DNA from: Rhynochetos jubatus
Lineage: Eukaryota; Chordata; Aves; Eurypygiformes; Rhynochetidae
DNA length: 64,000 bases
Assembly (NCBI GenBank): GCA_027574665.1
Contig: CM050656.1
Location: forward strand, 12,909,501-12,973,500
Direction of reading: 5' to 3'
Below, piece by piece: positions 39,401 to 53,400 of the stretch; within the stretch, counting starts at the first letter, position 1; every line of letters starts with the position of its first letter. Position numbers and translations under genes: made by a program. The notes under the pieces are model-generated. The model saw nothing but the letters and a program-made list of their open reading frames with translations, ran no database searches and had not been told where the DNA came from.

Positions 39401-40944
39401 GGAGCTGCAAAGGAATGAAGTCCCCATTGCCCAGTGTATCCCCGGTGGGTTCCCTGATGCTGAGCTCTGACACTGCCTCCAGGTGTAACACGGACAGTGA
39501 GCCACGCTGTTGCCTCTCCAAATACACTTGTTACCAGATGCCAAAAAAGAATAGCTCGGTGTTCTTCCATTACAGAGGGAATTTAGCAAATAACGAGCAA
39601 AAATAACAGCTGGGGCAGAGCAGCTCAGGTGAGGGGGAGGAGAGAGCAGGCAGGAAGATGAAGGGAAAGAGAAGGTTGCACAGGAGCAGCTTTGCGAGGA
39701 GGTTAGGATCTGTGTCTGTGCAAAGGGCAGGGAAATGTTTCCTGGGTCTATGGAGGAGATGAAAACTCTGGCAGGTAAATTATCCTCAAGTCACAGGAAA
39801 AGCTCCCAGGGGTGAGCTGTTAGTCTGCCTTTGGGAAAGGCACCTTGGTGATGGACACCTTGTAGAGATAAAACACCAAAAAAGCTCCAGGAAAGGCCCA
39901 AGTGGCAGCAGAACTTTTCTGCCCCGCAGCAGCTGCAGCACATGGGACACACAAACAGCGAGGGAACATGCAGAGACTGGGATAAGCTGCAGTGCTCCCG
40001 TGGCAGCAGAGCTGCTTCTGCTCGGGAAACTGCTGTCGGAGGGCAACAGCGATCCCTGCTCGCACCGCCCTTGCAGGGCAGCAGCCCCAGCCCCAGGATT
40101 CGGGCATCCCAGCACCATCCCCCAGCGACTGCACCTTGCTGTTTGAGGCTCACGTGGCTGGAGCATGCTGGCGTGACAACAAAGCCCCAACACCCAGTCC
40201 AGCACTGCTAACCCACCAGGGCCCTGACACCAACGCCCTTCATCACCCCCTTGATAAACCCCAGAAGACCGTGGGCTGCAGAAATGCCACATTGGAACAG
40301 ATCCTGGCATTGCAAACACAAACGGCATTTCATGTGAGGTCCAGCCGTGCTGGGGCTCTGGCACACAGAATCCCGTGCCAGTCCCATGCTCACTTCCACG
40401 GGCACACCGGTGCTTTCCTGGGAGCAGCCCTGCAGCCATACCTCCCACCGAGCTCCCTCCGCTTGCACTGCATGCCCGCTGACGCAGAATGCTTCCTGCC
40501 ATTCATCAGAGGCTCTACCTTGCTCTGGAGCTGGCGGCTCTGCCCAGAGCACAGGGTGGTTCTGTGCCACCCACAATCACAGTCCCTCCTGCCAGGAGAG
40601 TGCATGACACGGCTCCAGGAACTGCAGGAATCAAGCAAGTGCTGGGATCCCGGGGTACAGGACAGGCTCACCTTAACCCTGTGACAGGGGTCACAGCCAC
40701 GCAGGCAGCAGCTGACGCAGGGGCTTTGCAGGGATGAAACACCAACCGGACCAGCGTGCCGGGTCACAGAGCCCATCCGGGCACCCCAGGTCCCTGCCGC
40801 TCCGTCAGCCTGGGCAAAGCAAATGCCAGTCGTCTCCGAAAGAAGTGCAAGGCACACCGCAACGCTCGCCCTTCCTGGGGTAAAGGCGCACACAAGCCCT
40901 GCTGCCGGGCTGTATCCAGTGAGGCTCATGCAGGGTGTCCTGGG
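36437..40944. other. Intergenic DNA between convergent C1orf210 and TMEM125
   Basis: No coding exon is recognised. Part of it may be the TMEM125 3' UTR: minus-strand poly(A) hexamers occur at 39190-39195 (ATTAAA), 38528-38533 (AATAAA) and near 36534, and none closer to the TMEM125 stop was noticed, so the true end is uncertain. A small tandem duplication (CTTCCTGCTGTGTTC twice) lies near 36703-36735. Confidence 0.45.
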
Positions 40945-41607
40945 TCAGATCAGGTTGGCCATGCTGGAGGTGGGAGGAAGCCGCCTGTTTGCAGCGAGGC
41001 GGCCGGAGATGGTGAAGACACGGATGTCGCCGGTCTCCAGGCTCCGAGGAGCAGCCTGGCGGCAGGAGGTGCAGAGCAGGTAGAGCAGCAGGCAGAGGAG
41101 GATGGCACTGCCGGCCGTCAGGAGGACAACCCCGCTGGTGAACATGCTGGCCAGCGGCCGTGCAGGGCTGAGCTGCATGGTCGTGGTCGAAAGGATGGTG
41201 AGCACGACCCCACAGACCACCAGCACCAGGGCACTGAGCAGCAGCACCAGGCAGTCCGAGAAGCCCCCGCTCTTCAGGAGCTCGATCTGATCCCGGCTGC
41301 GGATGCAGTTCATGTCCTGGATTGCAGAGCTCAGCAGCTGCTTCAGCAGCACAAGCAGGGCCAGGAGGCAGAGCGTGGTGCCCACGGCCAGCCGCCACTC
41401 CCCAGACCGGCTGCTCGTGCTATACAGCAGGATGATACCCCCGATCCCGCAGGCCAGGATTAGCACCACAGCCATTCCATAGCACAGGATGGACTTCTTG
41501 GGGTCCTGGAACCACCAGAGCTCCACGTGCTCCTCCAGGATGTTCCTCTGGATGTGATCCGCATCTGCAGGGGTGCGGGGGGTGCTCAGCTCTGCCAGCT
41601 CTGGCAT
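40945..41607 (-). CDS. TMEM125: TMEM125, four-pass membrane protein
   Basis: A single uninterrupted coding exon encodes 220 aa (human 219). The start at 41607 has a good context (CCCACCATGC); the frame stays open further upstream without another ATG. Four hydrophobic segments lie at about 40-62, 73-92, 119-139 and 155-179. Segments shared with the human protein as I recall it include [34 protein letters not shown], the stretch around ISGRLAA, and the C-terminal TSSMANLI. The biochemical role is not known; in mammals it is an epithelial transmembrane protein. It lies convergent with C1orf210 and downstream of CFAP57, as in human. Confidence 0.95.
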   Translation of the reverse strand: MPELAELSTPRTPADADHIQRNILEEHVELWWFQDPKKSILCYGMAVVLILACGIGGIILLYSTSSRSGEWRLAVGTTLCLLALLVLLKQLLSSAIQDMNCIRSRDQIELLKSGGFSDCLVLLLSALVLVVCGVVLTILSTTTMQLSPARPLASMFTSGVVLLTAGSAILLCLLLYLLCTSCRQAAPRSLETGDIRVFTISGRLAANRRLPPTSSMANLI

Positions 41608-44600
41608 GGTGGGCAGCTGGGTGCGGAGGGCGAGGCGGCGTGGTCGCACAAATGGACCTAGGTCCTTACAGCAAAGTGGACGGTCAAGGCAGCAATGGTT
41701 GCGCCGACAGATACATTTCTCAAGCAGGAATGCTTCTGCCTCATTCTTTGGAGCCTGGTGGAGCTCCCTTCTGCAGCAGTGCTCCCTGGACAGTTATGGT
41801 TCCTGTGCTGGGGCTGAGCCCACCCCTCAGGCAGGACTCCAGGACGTGGTGGAGCATCCCCAGAGCAGCATCGCAAGGGAACAACCAGGGCTGTGTCCTT
41901 CCTTTCCTGTGTGTTTCATCTGAAAAAGTCAAGAAGAGAAGATAGCATTAAACAGACTAACCCTGCTCCCTGCACCAAACAATCCCCTGCCAAACCCTGG
42001 GCCTCAGTTGCTCAGGGCTGCCTTGCAGACCTTCCCCTCACAAAAGCCCCGTGAGCTGGAGCACAGGTCAGCCACACACGCCTTCCCGGGAGACCTCCAG
42101 CCACTGCGGGGGGACCCCAGCCTGCCCCAGGCAGGTCTCCTGCCCCCCCTCACCCCGCGTGCCCTGCTCGGAGGCTACTGGCACGTCACTGCCCGCAGGA
42201 CTCTGCCTGCAGCTGGTGCTGGCAGCAGGGCAGGGACAGAGCAGAGGCAGGTCCCTCCTGGGATAAAGCCCCATTCACAGCTCCGGCTTCACATGCTCCC
42301 TCATCAGCATCAGCCTCTTGTCACCAACTGGCTCTGCTGCCCAGAACGGCAGCGGGAGGTGGGGGTCAAGACCAGGGCTTAACCCTTCCAGGCCAGTTTC
42401 TGGAAGAGTGAGAGCTGTCCTTGCTGCACATCCTCCGCCCTGTCCTGACACCCACTGCTGGGTGCCCCCTTCCAAGTTCCCTACAGAAACGTGATGGTTA
42501 CATCTCCAGTGGTCTCAGCACTTCCCTGGAAAGAGCCCCCAGACAGCAGGGACCTGGAACCCTGCGATTTTGCTCTCCTCTCTGCTCCTCCTGGTCCTTG
42601 AAGCACTGCATCACCGGAGGGGAGCAGGGGAGGGGCACGGACGGCTGCAGGGTTGATGCAGGTTCCGTAGTGCTGTGCTTAGCTGGGGTCCCCCTGTCTC
42701 AACCCGCAGCCTGGCTTCCCAGGCTCATCACCTCCCCAGCGTCCTGCCCCTCTTAACGCTTCTCTGGGTACAGTTTTACACCAAGTGTGGAAACCACTTG
42801 CATTTCTTTCCCATAACATCCCTTTCCAGCCGGTCCCACAGCCCCAGAGGAACCCTCCATCATAGCTGTACCCACAGCAAGGAGAGCTGCTGGGAACGAC
42901 AGCACAGGGGTGAAGCTCAGGTATGGCTGAGTTCTTGGGACATAGGGCAGACCCTGGAGACCCCTGAACTGCCTCTCCAGTCACCCCCAGAACATGACAA
43001 CACACCCTCGGCCATCACAGGCACATGCACACAAACTGCTTGGGGTCCCGCAGGAGCCTGCGGTGGGACAAGAACTGATGCAGGTCCCTTGTGTCAGAGC
43101 TGTGTCACTTCTCCTGGGTGGGGGGGTGGCCATGCAGCACCCTGCCTGTTAGAAATGTCTCTCCAGGAGCCCGTAAGCCCCCACCAAACACCCCGCTTGC
43201 CTTTGTGCCCGGCTCTGCACGGCACTGGACCCCTGCGCTCATTACGGATGGGTGGGATGATGTGTGACCTCCGCGCAGGGCAGCTCTGCACACACCAGGG
43301 ATCTTTCCACCCACAGCTCTCCCTGTCCTCAGTCTCCACAGACCGCATCCCCTTATGGCACTGCCTTTGCTACCCACAAACGCCCCAAAATCCTACTCCA
43401 GTGGGGACAAGCCAACGTGGGGTGGGGGGAGAGGGAGGACAATAGTGTGTGGGTGCCTGAACCAGACACCGCCTGACAGTGTCAGGCCAAGCTCCTCCTG
43501 AGTCACTCCCCGGCCGTGATGGAGCATGAGGTCACTTTGGACGTGGCTCAGGGCACGCTGCCAGCTGGCAGCACGTGTCCGGGAAGTCTCCAGCCACCGC
43601 GGGTTTGCAGGCCCAGGACCCATCGCTCTGTGTGCTGATTCCCTGCGTGGCTGCTGGTGCTTGAATTGCCCCGGCAGGGAGTGGACTGGGACACAGAAAC
43701 CCACACTCCAGAGGGTTCACTTGCCTGTAGGTCTGTGGGAGATCTGCAGCTCCTGGCTAGAGCCAGAGCAATCAGAAAGCATCCATTAGAGAGAAAAAGG
43801 AAGACGTGCTTGAGCATGCTGATTTGTGCCTGCTGGGAACCAGTTCGATTTTGCATGAAGCAGCAGGTACCTCACACAGTCTGCAGAGCCACGCGTGCCA
43901 GGGACACAGGTCCCCGAGAAGGTGACAATGTTGTGGGGCACTTTTGAAGCAGAGAGGTGAGAAGATGTTGAGCCTGGAGACATTTCCCCAACCTATGCAA
44001 ACCAGCTGGGTGCTAAGCACTTCCTCCTGCCTTTCCTTCTCCAAGCACAAAGCTGCCTTATCTCCTCCCTACCAGCAAACGGGTGAGCCTAGTAGATAGC
44101 AGGTTGGTAGATTAGATTGAGATTTTGGACTAAGAAAACATAAAGCTTGGAGAAGTGCAAAGTCTGCGGCCTTCTGCTGCTTGACCGAAGTTGCGCACGC
44201 AAGCTGTGAGTCAACCAGTAAGCAAAAAAAAAAACCCAACCACAACAGCACAAACCACCATGAGGGAGAACGCGACCAAAAATCAAGCTGCAGCACTGCA
44301 TTCCTGTGTTACTTTTTAAAATTTAACCTTTTTAATTTTATTTGCTCAGAGGAAGGTCAGGGATCAAGGTAAAACATCTGCCCGCAGAACAAAATAAGGT
44401 GTGACCTCTACGGGCACATATTTCCTAGTGTTATATTAACCTCTGTGAAACAAATGATTTGGAGAGGCAAAGACTTCCACTGGAGTGTGCCTCCATGGTT
44501 CCTTGTGTCTGTTTGAAAATGTTCTGGGAACAGTGTTTTGCTCTATAAGCATCCACACTTGCTTGGGCTTCTCTAGACCGCGAGGGTTTGTGTCGCTAGT

Positions 44601-44617
44601 GATGGCATCTTTACTCC
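41608..44617. other. Intergenic DNA upstream of TMEM125
   Basis: No coding exon recognised. It should include the TMEM125 promoter and any 5' non-coding exon; the GC content is still high here. An A-rich run (AAAAAAAAAAAACCC) lies near 44224-44238. Confidence 0.45.
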
Positions 44618-44900
44618 TAGAATCACAGAGTAATTCAGGTGGGATGAGACCGTGAAAAGTCACTTGGCCCAACTGCCTGCTTAAACCAGAGTTAACCTCA
44701 AAGTCTGACTGAGTAGCTCCAGGCTCCATCCACTCCGGTGCTGGATACTGCCGAGGCTGAAGGATCTGCAGCCCCTCTGGGGTCATTCCAGTGTTTAACC
44801 ATCCTCACCACACATACATTTTTCCTTAAATGCAACTACAGCTTCCGATTCCTCAGCATGGCTGTGTTGCCTCCTGGCCTTCACCTGCATACCTTGTAAG
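44618..44900 (-). mobile_element. Old CR1 LINE fragment, minus orientation
   Basis: Starts with AGAATCACAGAGTAATTCAG, the reverse complement of a CR1 3' end, and continues with CACTTGGCCCAACTGCCTGC and ATCTGCAGCCCCTCTGGGGT, which also follow the CR1 pattern. It is more diverged than the copy at 30.7 kb. The left end is clear; the right limit is approximate. Confidence 0.8.
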
Positions 44901-47900
44901 AGAAATCTGACTGGTTTTAATCCAGAGCAGCCGTATCCTGGGCTGTCACCCACCATTCTTTGGAGAAGAGGTGAAACTAGTTCTCATAGCAGCCGTGCTG
45001 ATCTGGTCTCTTGGCATTATGCAGCACATCAGTTTGCCCAGATCAGATCAAGAGAAAGCAAGGGATGGGGATCCCTGCTCTGCCATGAGGGACAAGGACA
45101 GCCTTTCCACAGTGGTTGTCCCTTCTGTAGCTCTTCTTTGGGCTACCTGGTCTCACTGGTCTGGGATAGCCCATAACACAGACCCTTTGGGAGTTTAAGT
45201 CAGTTAGTCCGTTGGATTAATCAGTTTGATAACATGTAATCACAGGTCATTAATCTCTACCATTTACTTTATACCGAACTCAATACCTTCAGCACTCCCA
45301 TCTTGGTGTGTAAGAAAAAAAAGGAGAGGACCAGCCCACCGTGTTTTCTGACTGAAGGCCACATGTCAGGAAAAAAACTGACAGGCTGTCCTTCCCCACC
45401 GCTGGCTGGCAGCTGGGGAGGAAGAACAGGAATGCACTGGGAATGCAGAAAAACAAGAATGTTAATTTCTGCCTTTTTTTTTTTCTTGTATGCTGGCAAC
45501 ATTTACGTGGGAATTGAGGGTCATCATCAGACTGCCTGGGAATGGTATATGCATTTATTTATTTACCTGTAGACTTTCAATGTCTGATTGATTGTCTGGT
45601 ATCTGACAGACTGATATCTGACAGGCCATAGGCTCTGTGTTAATGAACACTTACATTTCAGAGCCACATACGACTCAGCTGTTGAAATATTCCTCCCTTT
45701 CCTCCTCTCCCTGAACCCAGGGTAATCCATGAGACCTTGCTTACCCCAAGTGTTTGGAAGGTGAAGCCTGGAGGTGGGACAGGCTCCGGAGGGATTTTAT
45801 GCAGCTATGTGGGCTATGTGAGCATCATGGAGACCAGGGGAGTCTGGCAAGATTTGCTGTGAAGTAACAGTACATAAAATGATCTGCATGAACAATCTAG
45901 ATGAGAGCCGCAGAGCCTGACAGTATCAAACAGATACAACCCATCTCCTTCCCCTGCTTCTCCAGTCCTTCACAGCTTACTTGCTTCTTGGCCAGGTCTG
46001 GCCATAGCCTGTTTGGGATGGACTCTGTGGCTCGCGTTACCTCTTGTCCAGCCCCACAGAAACCTCTAGTCCAGAACAGGCATAGATATTTTCCCATCCT
46101 GACGTGGAATTTTTCCAACTCCCTAGTAGGCTCAAAGAGGATGAAGCTCATATACCTTGTTTTATGCCTGAATTAGTGCTGATGCACAAAGCAGAAGCTC
46201 TGAATGTCGTAGTGTTCAAGGCCCATCCGTGCCCCTGGAAGCACGGATGCTGCTGCCCTGGGACAGGTGAGAAGACCCCCTCTCTCCTCCTGAGAACTCA
46301 GGAGTGGGGTTAGAGGAACCCCCAGGGATGGGAGTAATGGGGCTTTTATGTGGCATCTGTCTGTCCTGGCAAGACATCCACACTCCTTTGGCTGCCACCA
46401 ATTTCCAGTGCTCCTCCTTTCCAGCGCTGTTCAAAATCCAAACAAAACTATCTTGTCCAGTCTACACCTGGGGAGAACCCACCCTCTCTACCCTACCAGA
46501 GGGGCAGTGCTTTCCCAGAAGTGAGCATCCCTCCCACCAGCACTCCTGCCATCAGACATCATTTGGGACACCTCAGGGAAGCCCTGGGTGATGGCAGAGC
46601 TTCCACCAAGTCTCGGGGCTCTGGGGATAAGGCTGCTGGAGGGCTTCTTGTAACAGGGTAAATATGCAGCTGTGTTTTACAGAAATCTAGACAGCTTTGG
46701 CATGCTCTAAAGTTCCATGTTCCCCCTCCTCTCCAGCATCCCGACCACACACAGAGCCTGTCCTGATGCACCTGCCGAGGGAGGCCTGGGAATCTCGAAG
46801 GAACTAGAAAATCCCGAGCCTTATGTGCTGAGAGGAAACATGATGGCACAAGAAAGAAACAATGTGGAGGGAAGAGGCAGGATCTCTTAAGCAGCAGGTC
46901 TGAAGCAGCCCCAAGCCTGGCAGCAGGTACTGGTGAAGTACAGCACGGTCACCGTCACGGGGAGGGCTCACTCACCTGCAGCGGACGCTGCCCACACGTC
47001 CCAGCCCAGCAGTGTTCCCTGCTCCTGCCTGGCAACAGTGGGTTTTCCGGACTTCCCTTATGCTGGATTGAGCTACTGAGGGAGCTCACAGGGAAGACCT
47101 CTTCCTTTCCTTCGGCAACTGCCTGCCAAGAAGCAGGTGCTCCTGTCGGCTCCCCTTCCTGGTGCAGGCAGCGCCGACATAGGCTGCAAGCCCTCACCTC
47201 TCGCCCAGGCAGGTGCATTCCCCAGCAGGGTGGCGTCTCAGCAAACCTGCTGCTGGCCTTGGAGAAGCTCCAGAGCCTACTCCGCCCTCCCTCTGTCCCT
47301 CCCCCCCTGGCAGGATCTGGCCGCACACCATCCTGGAAGGTGGCTCATTTCCTCCCGCTGGAGGTGAAGGGGTGCCAGGGCCAGGGAGCAGCTCCCAGGC
47401 GGCAGGTGAGAGGAAGCCTGCAGCCAGGTTGGCAGGACTGGGGAGGATTTGACTCATTCAGCAAGTATTTGGTATTATGGGGTATTAAATAAAATAGGCC
47501 AGGGCCACGCGAGCGCATCAGGACTGAATCTTGGCATGGCATTTGTCCGGGCAGGCTCTCAAGTCAGGCAAGATGCCGCTTTTCAAACTGCGGTGCCATC
47601 TCCCCATCACCAGGCAGCCTCAGTGCCCTCCTCCACGGGACACAGCGGCGTCAGCAGAGCCCACCACCCTGCTGAAGAACCGACTTCCTGGTGCTCCAGC
47701 GGGAGGAAAAGGGCGACCAGTTTGAGAGGGATTAGGGAAACAGAAAAGGGCTCACTTGAAAGAGGAGGGGAAAAGGGAGTAGCAGGAAGGTCGAAGCCAG
47801 CAGCAGAATGGGAGTCCTAGGCTGAGCGCATGCCCCCTCCTTCATGGGGGGGCTTAGACAGCAGAAGGGGTCACTACTGTGAGTCTGAGCAGCTGCAAAA

Positions 47901-50187
47901 TCTCTTGGGAGATGTAGGAAGAAGAGAACGGGGCTGAACAACAGCTCTTGTCTGACTCATGGCGAGGGAGGCTCAGTTATTAAGTTGCATGCTAGTTTTT
48001 TAGCAGGCTATGAGAAGGGAAGCTTAGGATATGCTAATACAATAAACACCAATTAGCCTGACAGCTTCAGGAATTTGACTGAGTAAAATCTGACAGAACT
48101 TTTGAAACTTGTGAAATATCATCTGTCCAGTGGTGGTTGTTCCAGACCTAAACCGGCAAATGGCACGTGGTGGATTTCCCTGTACAAACACCCTTGAACA
48201 ATGAGCTTGCCCCTACCCAGAAAAACCTGTCCTTTAGTTAGGCCAGTGAACAAACACGTCATCCAAGGGGAAACCTTATTCAGCTTTAAAGATAGCCATA
48301 TACTCACTTTACAAAGTGGGCTGTAACTTTATAAGAGCATGAGACGCTCAGCAGCTCCTTTAGAGAGGTACCAAGAGGAGAAACAGGCAATGCAGACCAT
48401 GGGAGGACGAAAGCGGAAGGTGTCTTCACACCCTGAGAGAATTCAGAAGATCATTAGCGTACAAAACCAGAATCCAGTTACAACTTAATTGTGAAACATT
48501 TCTATGGTGTGTGTGGGGGAGATTGACCTTGGTCTAGTTTTCCCAGTATAGAAAGGTCTTGTGCATCTGTTTTGTTTCCAGCGGGTCTCTGATAAACCTC
48601 AGTTGTAACACTCTCTGGTGCCTGACTTTTAATGGTCTCCCTTACAAATATTTTTTAGCTGTCCCTTAGCCAACAAGATCAAGTTCAAAATCCACTTGAA
48701 CCTCGTTCGCCTGCTGTCTAGCCAGGCTTCATCCAACAGGCCCCGTATTGCCTTTAAAATCTTTCTAACGAGGGTGACGCACGGGCATACTTTTGAGCAG
48801 ATTAATCACCACTAAGAAATCATTCTTCACCTGCAGGTACTTCTTCCTTTTATCAGGACAAGGTTCTTTTTCAGACTGATTCCATTTCTCTGAACCACAT
48901 CTATTAAAGCAATGGTTCTACCGCTCAATTTATTCTGACAGTGAGGGGAAAATTATACCACATGGGAGTCTAGCAAATTAAAATGGGTGTGTTCTGAGAA
49001 TTTAAGAGGGAACTAGTTTCTAAAATATTTGCTAATTACATTAATTACATCCTCTTTCTGTACAGGAAGTATCAGCATGATTATACGGGGAGGCAGGGAG
49101 GAAGAAAGGGTGTTAAGCTAGCACATTAACAGACCAATTCCACCGTAACTTCTTCCTTCTGTTCTGGTGAAACCTATGCTTCAGACAGGTTAAAGCTGCA
49201 AAATTAAAAAAGTAAGGCTAAAGAAACTCAATTCCACGTTCATGGACAAAGCACTCAACTGGCCTCTCCCACAAGAGCTCATGGAACCATCTGTTTTGCC
49301 ATGGTGTTACCCTGGAAACGAGTCCAGTATCCGTGATGGCAATAGAGCTTGCATGTTATCCAGCCTTGGCACCACGATCTTCTATATAATATTATTAGTA
49401 GCATGTAGAAAGCACTTGCCAGTTGTCTACAGTTCAGGATGGGAAATGGAAACAGCAACGTTCTGGCTGTTAGAATACCATGTAGTTCCATGGTCAATCA
49501 CTAGCTTGAACTTCTGATGTATGTGACATCATATGTGAGACACTGTGTCATGCACTGGCAGCAAAGGATGAAAAGTCTACTTTTTGTCCCCTCGTTATTA
49601 GAGAAATGACTCCCTGCCCTTTTCTGTACATGAGTACCTTGCAGAGTGACTTTTTAGGAGGATTTCACTGAAAAACTGAGCTAAAGGAATTGCAGATGTT
49701 AGAAAAAAGACAAGCAAAGATTAGTTTACCAAAGTTATAGGAGGTATGACACAAGGTTTAGACTTTATTCCAGATTTCGGAGTCTGAAACTGGGCTGCCT
49801 TTTTGGCCTGCTGAAGTGGTTGTAACAGATGAGACAACACATCTCTAGACAGGAGGCAGAGGCTTGAGCAATTGTGCTTGGCCACTAGTCAAAGGTTGCC
49901 CTCACAGGGTAGTTGATTTTTAGTCTGCGGCTGGACACCTGATTGGAATAACACTGACATCTCTCTGAAGTGCAGGCAGTCCTTTGTATGGCCACAGGCA
50001 ATTCAATACTGGAAAATAAAAGGCTGATGTTGATTTTTGCAGCAAAATGACCCCCAATTAGAATACTAGCAGAAAAGGCTTACAGAGTTTGACCAGCTCT
50101 TCCGAACTAGGACATGTTATTTCTGAAGAGAACGTGCGTACCTGCCCTGGCACGAAGGCACAAAGATCAGTCTTGCACTAACACAAA
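44901..50187. other. Intergenic DNA downstream of CFAP57
   Basis: No gene recognised. Composition changes here from GC-rich to AT-rich. Short open frames (for example 49242-49517) have no recognisable family, splice structure or start context. Confidence 0.45.
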
Positions 50188-50193
50188 TTTATT
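50188..50193 (-). terminator. CFAP57: CFAP57 poly(A) signal AATAAA
   Basis: Plus-strand TTTATT gives AATAAA on the minus strand, 235 bases past the CFAP57 stop codon. It is the first canonical hexamer in the transcript direction. Confidence 0.7.
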
Positions 50194-50427
50194 TTTTAAC
50201 TCTGGGTTCCTGGGCCTCACGGAAAGGGCATATTACAGAAAATTAGAAGGGAGTGAAGGTTGGTGCCGTGTGTTCAGAGCAGTGAGTGCTACACAAATAC
50301 TTCCAGTGGAAGCCTTAAGGATCATGGAAGTCTAATCTATGCTGTTGCACTTCTGATCTTGTCAAGAGAACTTAGTAATGTAGGACATCCGTGAACCAGG
50401 TCACTGTTGCTGTGTCCTGTGGCTTCT

Positions 50428-53400
50428 TTACAGATGCAGCTTAGGAAGATCTCCGTCTAAGAAAGGCTGAACTGCAAGGACTTGCCCCTTCTCCTGGATT
50501 TGGTCTCGCAGGTATTGAATTTCTAGCCGCTGCATTTCTATGATTTTCTCACTTTCCTTCTCTGCATTCAACCTCAGGACAGCTGGGCTGGACAGCAGTT
50601 CACTGCAGGGAGCTAGAAGATGAAATCAGAGAGAATAGAGCAGAGTAACAAAGGTCCACCTTGCAGAGTTCTTTGGTGTGAATAAGGAAAGGCATCTTTC
50701 AGGGCTGAAGGAGTAGAGCTAAATAGTAAGATTCTGCAGTATTTAGCAGCTTCTGCAGCTAACACTACAATATAACAGGCACCACCCGGCAAACAAGCTG
50801 GAACAATATGGAGACAGTAACATAATAATTCACCAAGGACAAAAAGGGCTTCTGGAATGAGTACGGACAATATGGAAAACATACCTGTGCCTTGAATTGC
50901 TTTCTTTTTCTTGGTTAATTTTAGTGTTGACTGGAGATCATGTACCTGGGTGTGGGCTGTCTTCAGTTCTTGCCGCAAGTCATTAATTTCCTTAATCAGA
51001 CCCACATTTTCCTGAATAAAAAAAGCGCTGTTAGGAAAAGCACAGGTACCATGTGGCTCAGCAATATGTATCTTCATATCCTTGGGAAGGACGCTGGGCA
51101 GAGCAGGACCAGTATTACAAGCAGAAGATACAGGGCAATCAGTACAGTACACAACATTTCAGATAAGGCCACAGTAGATTTAACACAAAACATGACAGCA
51201 TTGAGACCACATTAGCACAATAGGCTAATATTTGTTTTGCTTTTCTGGCTGAAGCTGCACTCGGAGGTATCGCCTTCTTTACCGATCCCACAGGGGAGCT
51301 CAGGCCCCTTCCTAGATTGAGTCAATTAATTCAGAATTAATGTGACGAATTCCCATTTCTCCCTGCAGTGTGTATTATTTTGCTTTTCATTTGCCACCTT
51401 GTGTCTGTTCACTTAAATTATCTCCTTGCAGTTGTTCAAAGTCCTCTTCATTAGTTCTGACCGACATCACTTTCTACCATCCCTTCCAAATTATTAAGAA
51501 ATACATAAAGCGCACGGAGACTTGAGATACCTACCACTAACGTGCTGTTGTAAGGAAAAGTCAGGCCATGTACCTGTTCCTTTTTTCAGTCAATTTTCAA
51601 ACCATGAAAGTTCAATCCTCTAATTTTTTCAATAGCCTACCACAAAGTGTGTTGCTGAAAGAATTGTGAAAGTAAAAGTGAATGTACTTTACCCCTTGTT
51701 TTGGCAGATGCAGAGACTTCAGCAAAACCAGTATGGGCTATTATCAGTGAAGGATGATAAAACCGTTGCTCGTGATACAGAAACAGGAGCACCATTAAAT
51801 AGTATTTCTTTTCTGAATTCAAGAGAAGTGGAATCGTGTATTTTCCTTTTGGATGGAGGATGAGGCCATCAGGTACAACTGCATATGATGTGTGGATGCA
51901 ACCTTCAGCCTAGGAAGTGCCTACAGTCCTGACTGTCAAAGACAGGTAGGACACACTACAGAAAACATCATCCTTTACATGGTTCAGTTCAAGCAGTGTA
52001 ACTTTAAGATTCTTCAGTGTGCCTGCTCTTAGGTATCCAAGTGACCAAGAAGCCCTTGCAAATACAGAAGGCTGAAGGGAAAACTAACAGTCCAACAACA
52101 AGCAATTTGCCAATTGGTAAGAAAATTAAAATTATCTTGACAGTTCTAATCATCTGTTGCAGCAGTCACTAGCGGAATGTACCTACGAATAGTCACTGAG
52201 AGAGGAATGTACAGTTCTGAAAATGTAAGCACAACTGAGGAATAATAGAAACACAGAGCCAGAAGGCCACCAAGACGTCATTTACTTTTTCAAAGCAAGC
52301 CCTGACAGAAGTTTGCCTAAACTAGTCTTAAAATCCCCCTGTGAAGGACTGGAAGACCACGATAATTCCTCCTGGCTGTAAAGTCTCATTAATCTACTAG
52401 ACTTCAGAGAACTGCTTTTTCTTTGAAGAAACCAGGCTGGTTAGAACCTTTGATATCTTAATCTTCCAGATGTTTTATTAATTCGGTTTTAATCATCATT
52501 TCATGTTAGGCTTACTGATCCAAGACATCAAGTATTATTATTATGAGCACCATCTGTCACCCCATTCCAGCAAGGAAATTCTTCAGGTTATTTTCTGAAG
52601 CCATCTCCTTTTGTGCCAAAAGGACACATCTAACAGACAGAAGGAGTAAAAAAAAAATTAAAACAGGGCCAGGGAAGAGGATTGCTGCTGCCCGAGCCTG
52701 AAGAAGCACTATGAATAAATAGCGAAGAACAGATGACTTAGGAGGGGACTGAGGTCTAATGATCCTGAGGAAGGATAATAAAATAAGAATGAAGAAAGGG
52801 CTAGTGAGGGGAAAAGGAAATGCTGACTGTGCAGAAGGAGGTCACGGTAAGAAGAAACTGTACAAGAGCTGTCCTCCCAGGATGTTTGGTGTGGGGCTTC
52901 AGATCCTCTCACTCCAGATGAAAACAAATCGGGTCTTTGGCCCCAGCAGTCACAAGTTTACCTTGCCTTGTAAGCAACAAGGATTCTGAGCAAGAGATCT
53001 TGATACGAATAGGCATATTCATCATGTGTTTCTGAACTTCCTCAAAAAACCTGGATTCGAAAAGCAGAAAGTTCTTCTGAATTCAGACCAGTAGGTGCAG
53101 GACTATGTGGCCAAAGAAAGATTTTTTTCCTTTTCTTTTCCTTTTCTTCCTCAAAAATTACTTCCTAAACACCACCACACTGCAAACACAGCTTGGCACT
53201 CAGGTGCAAATTGACTATGATTGCAATTATAATTACTGTTTGAAATAAAAAATAAGTACATTAATTGCTTAAAAAATATCCAGGCAGAAGAGATTCCCTG
53301 TCTCCTTTTACACTAGCGAGAGGGAGATAGGTGGAAATATCCACAAAACAGCAGCAATTTCTGACTTCAGAGATCTTGTACTTTTTGTCCAGAAAATTAT

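Noticed and set aside
49242-49517. 91-codon plus-strand open frame
   Set aside because: No family, splice signals or conserved context; within the chance range for this length.
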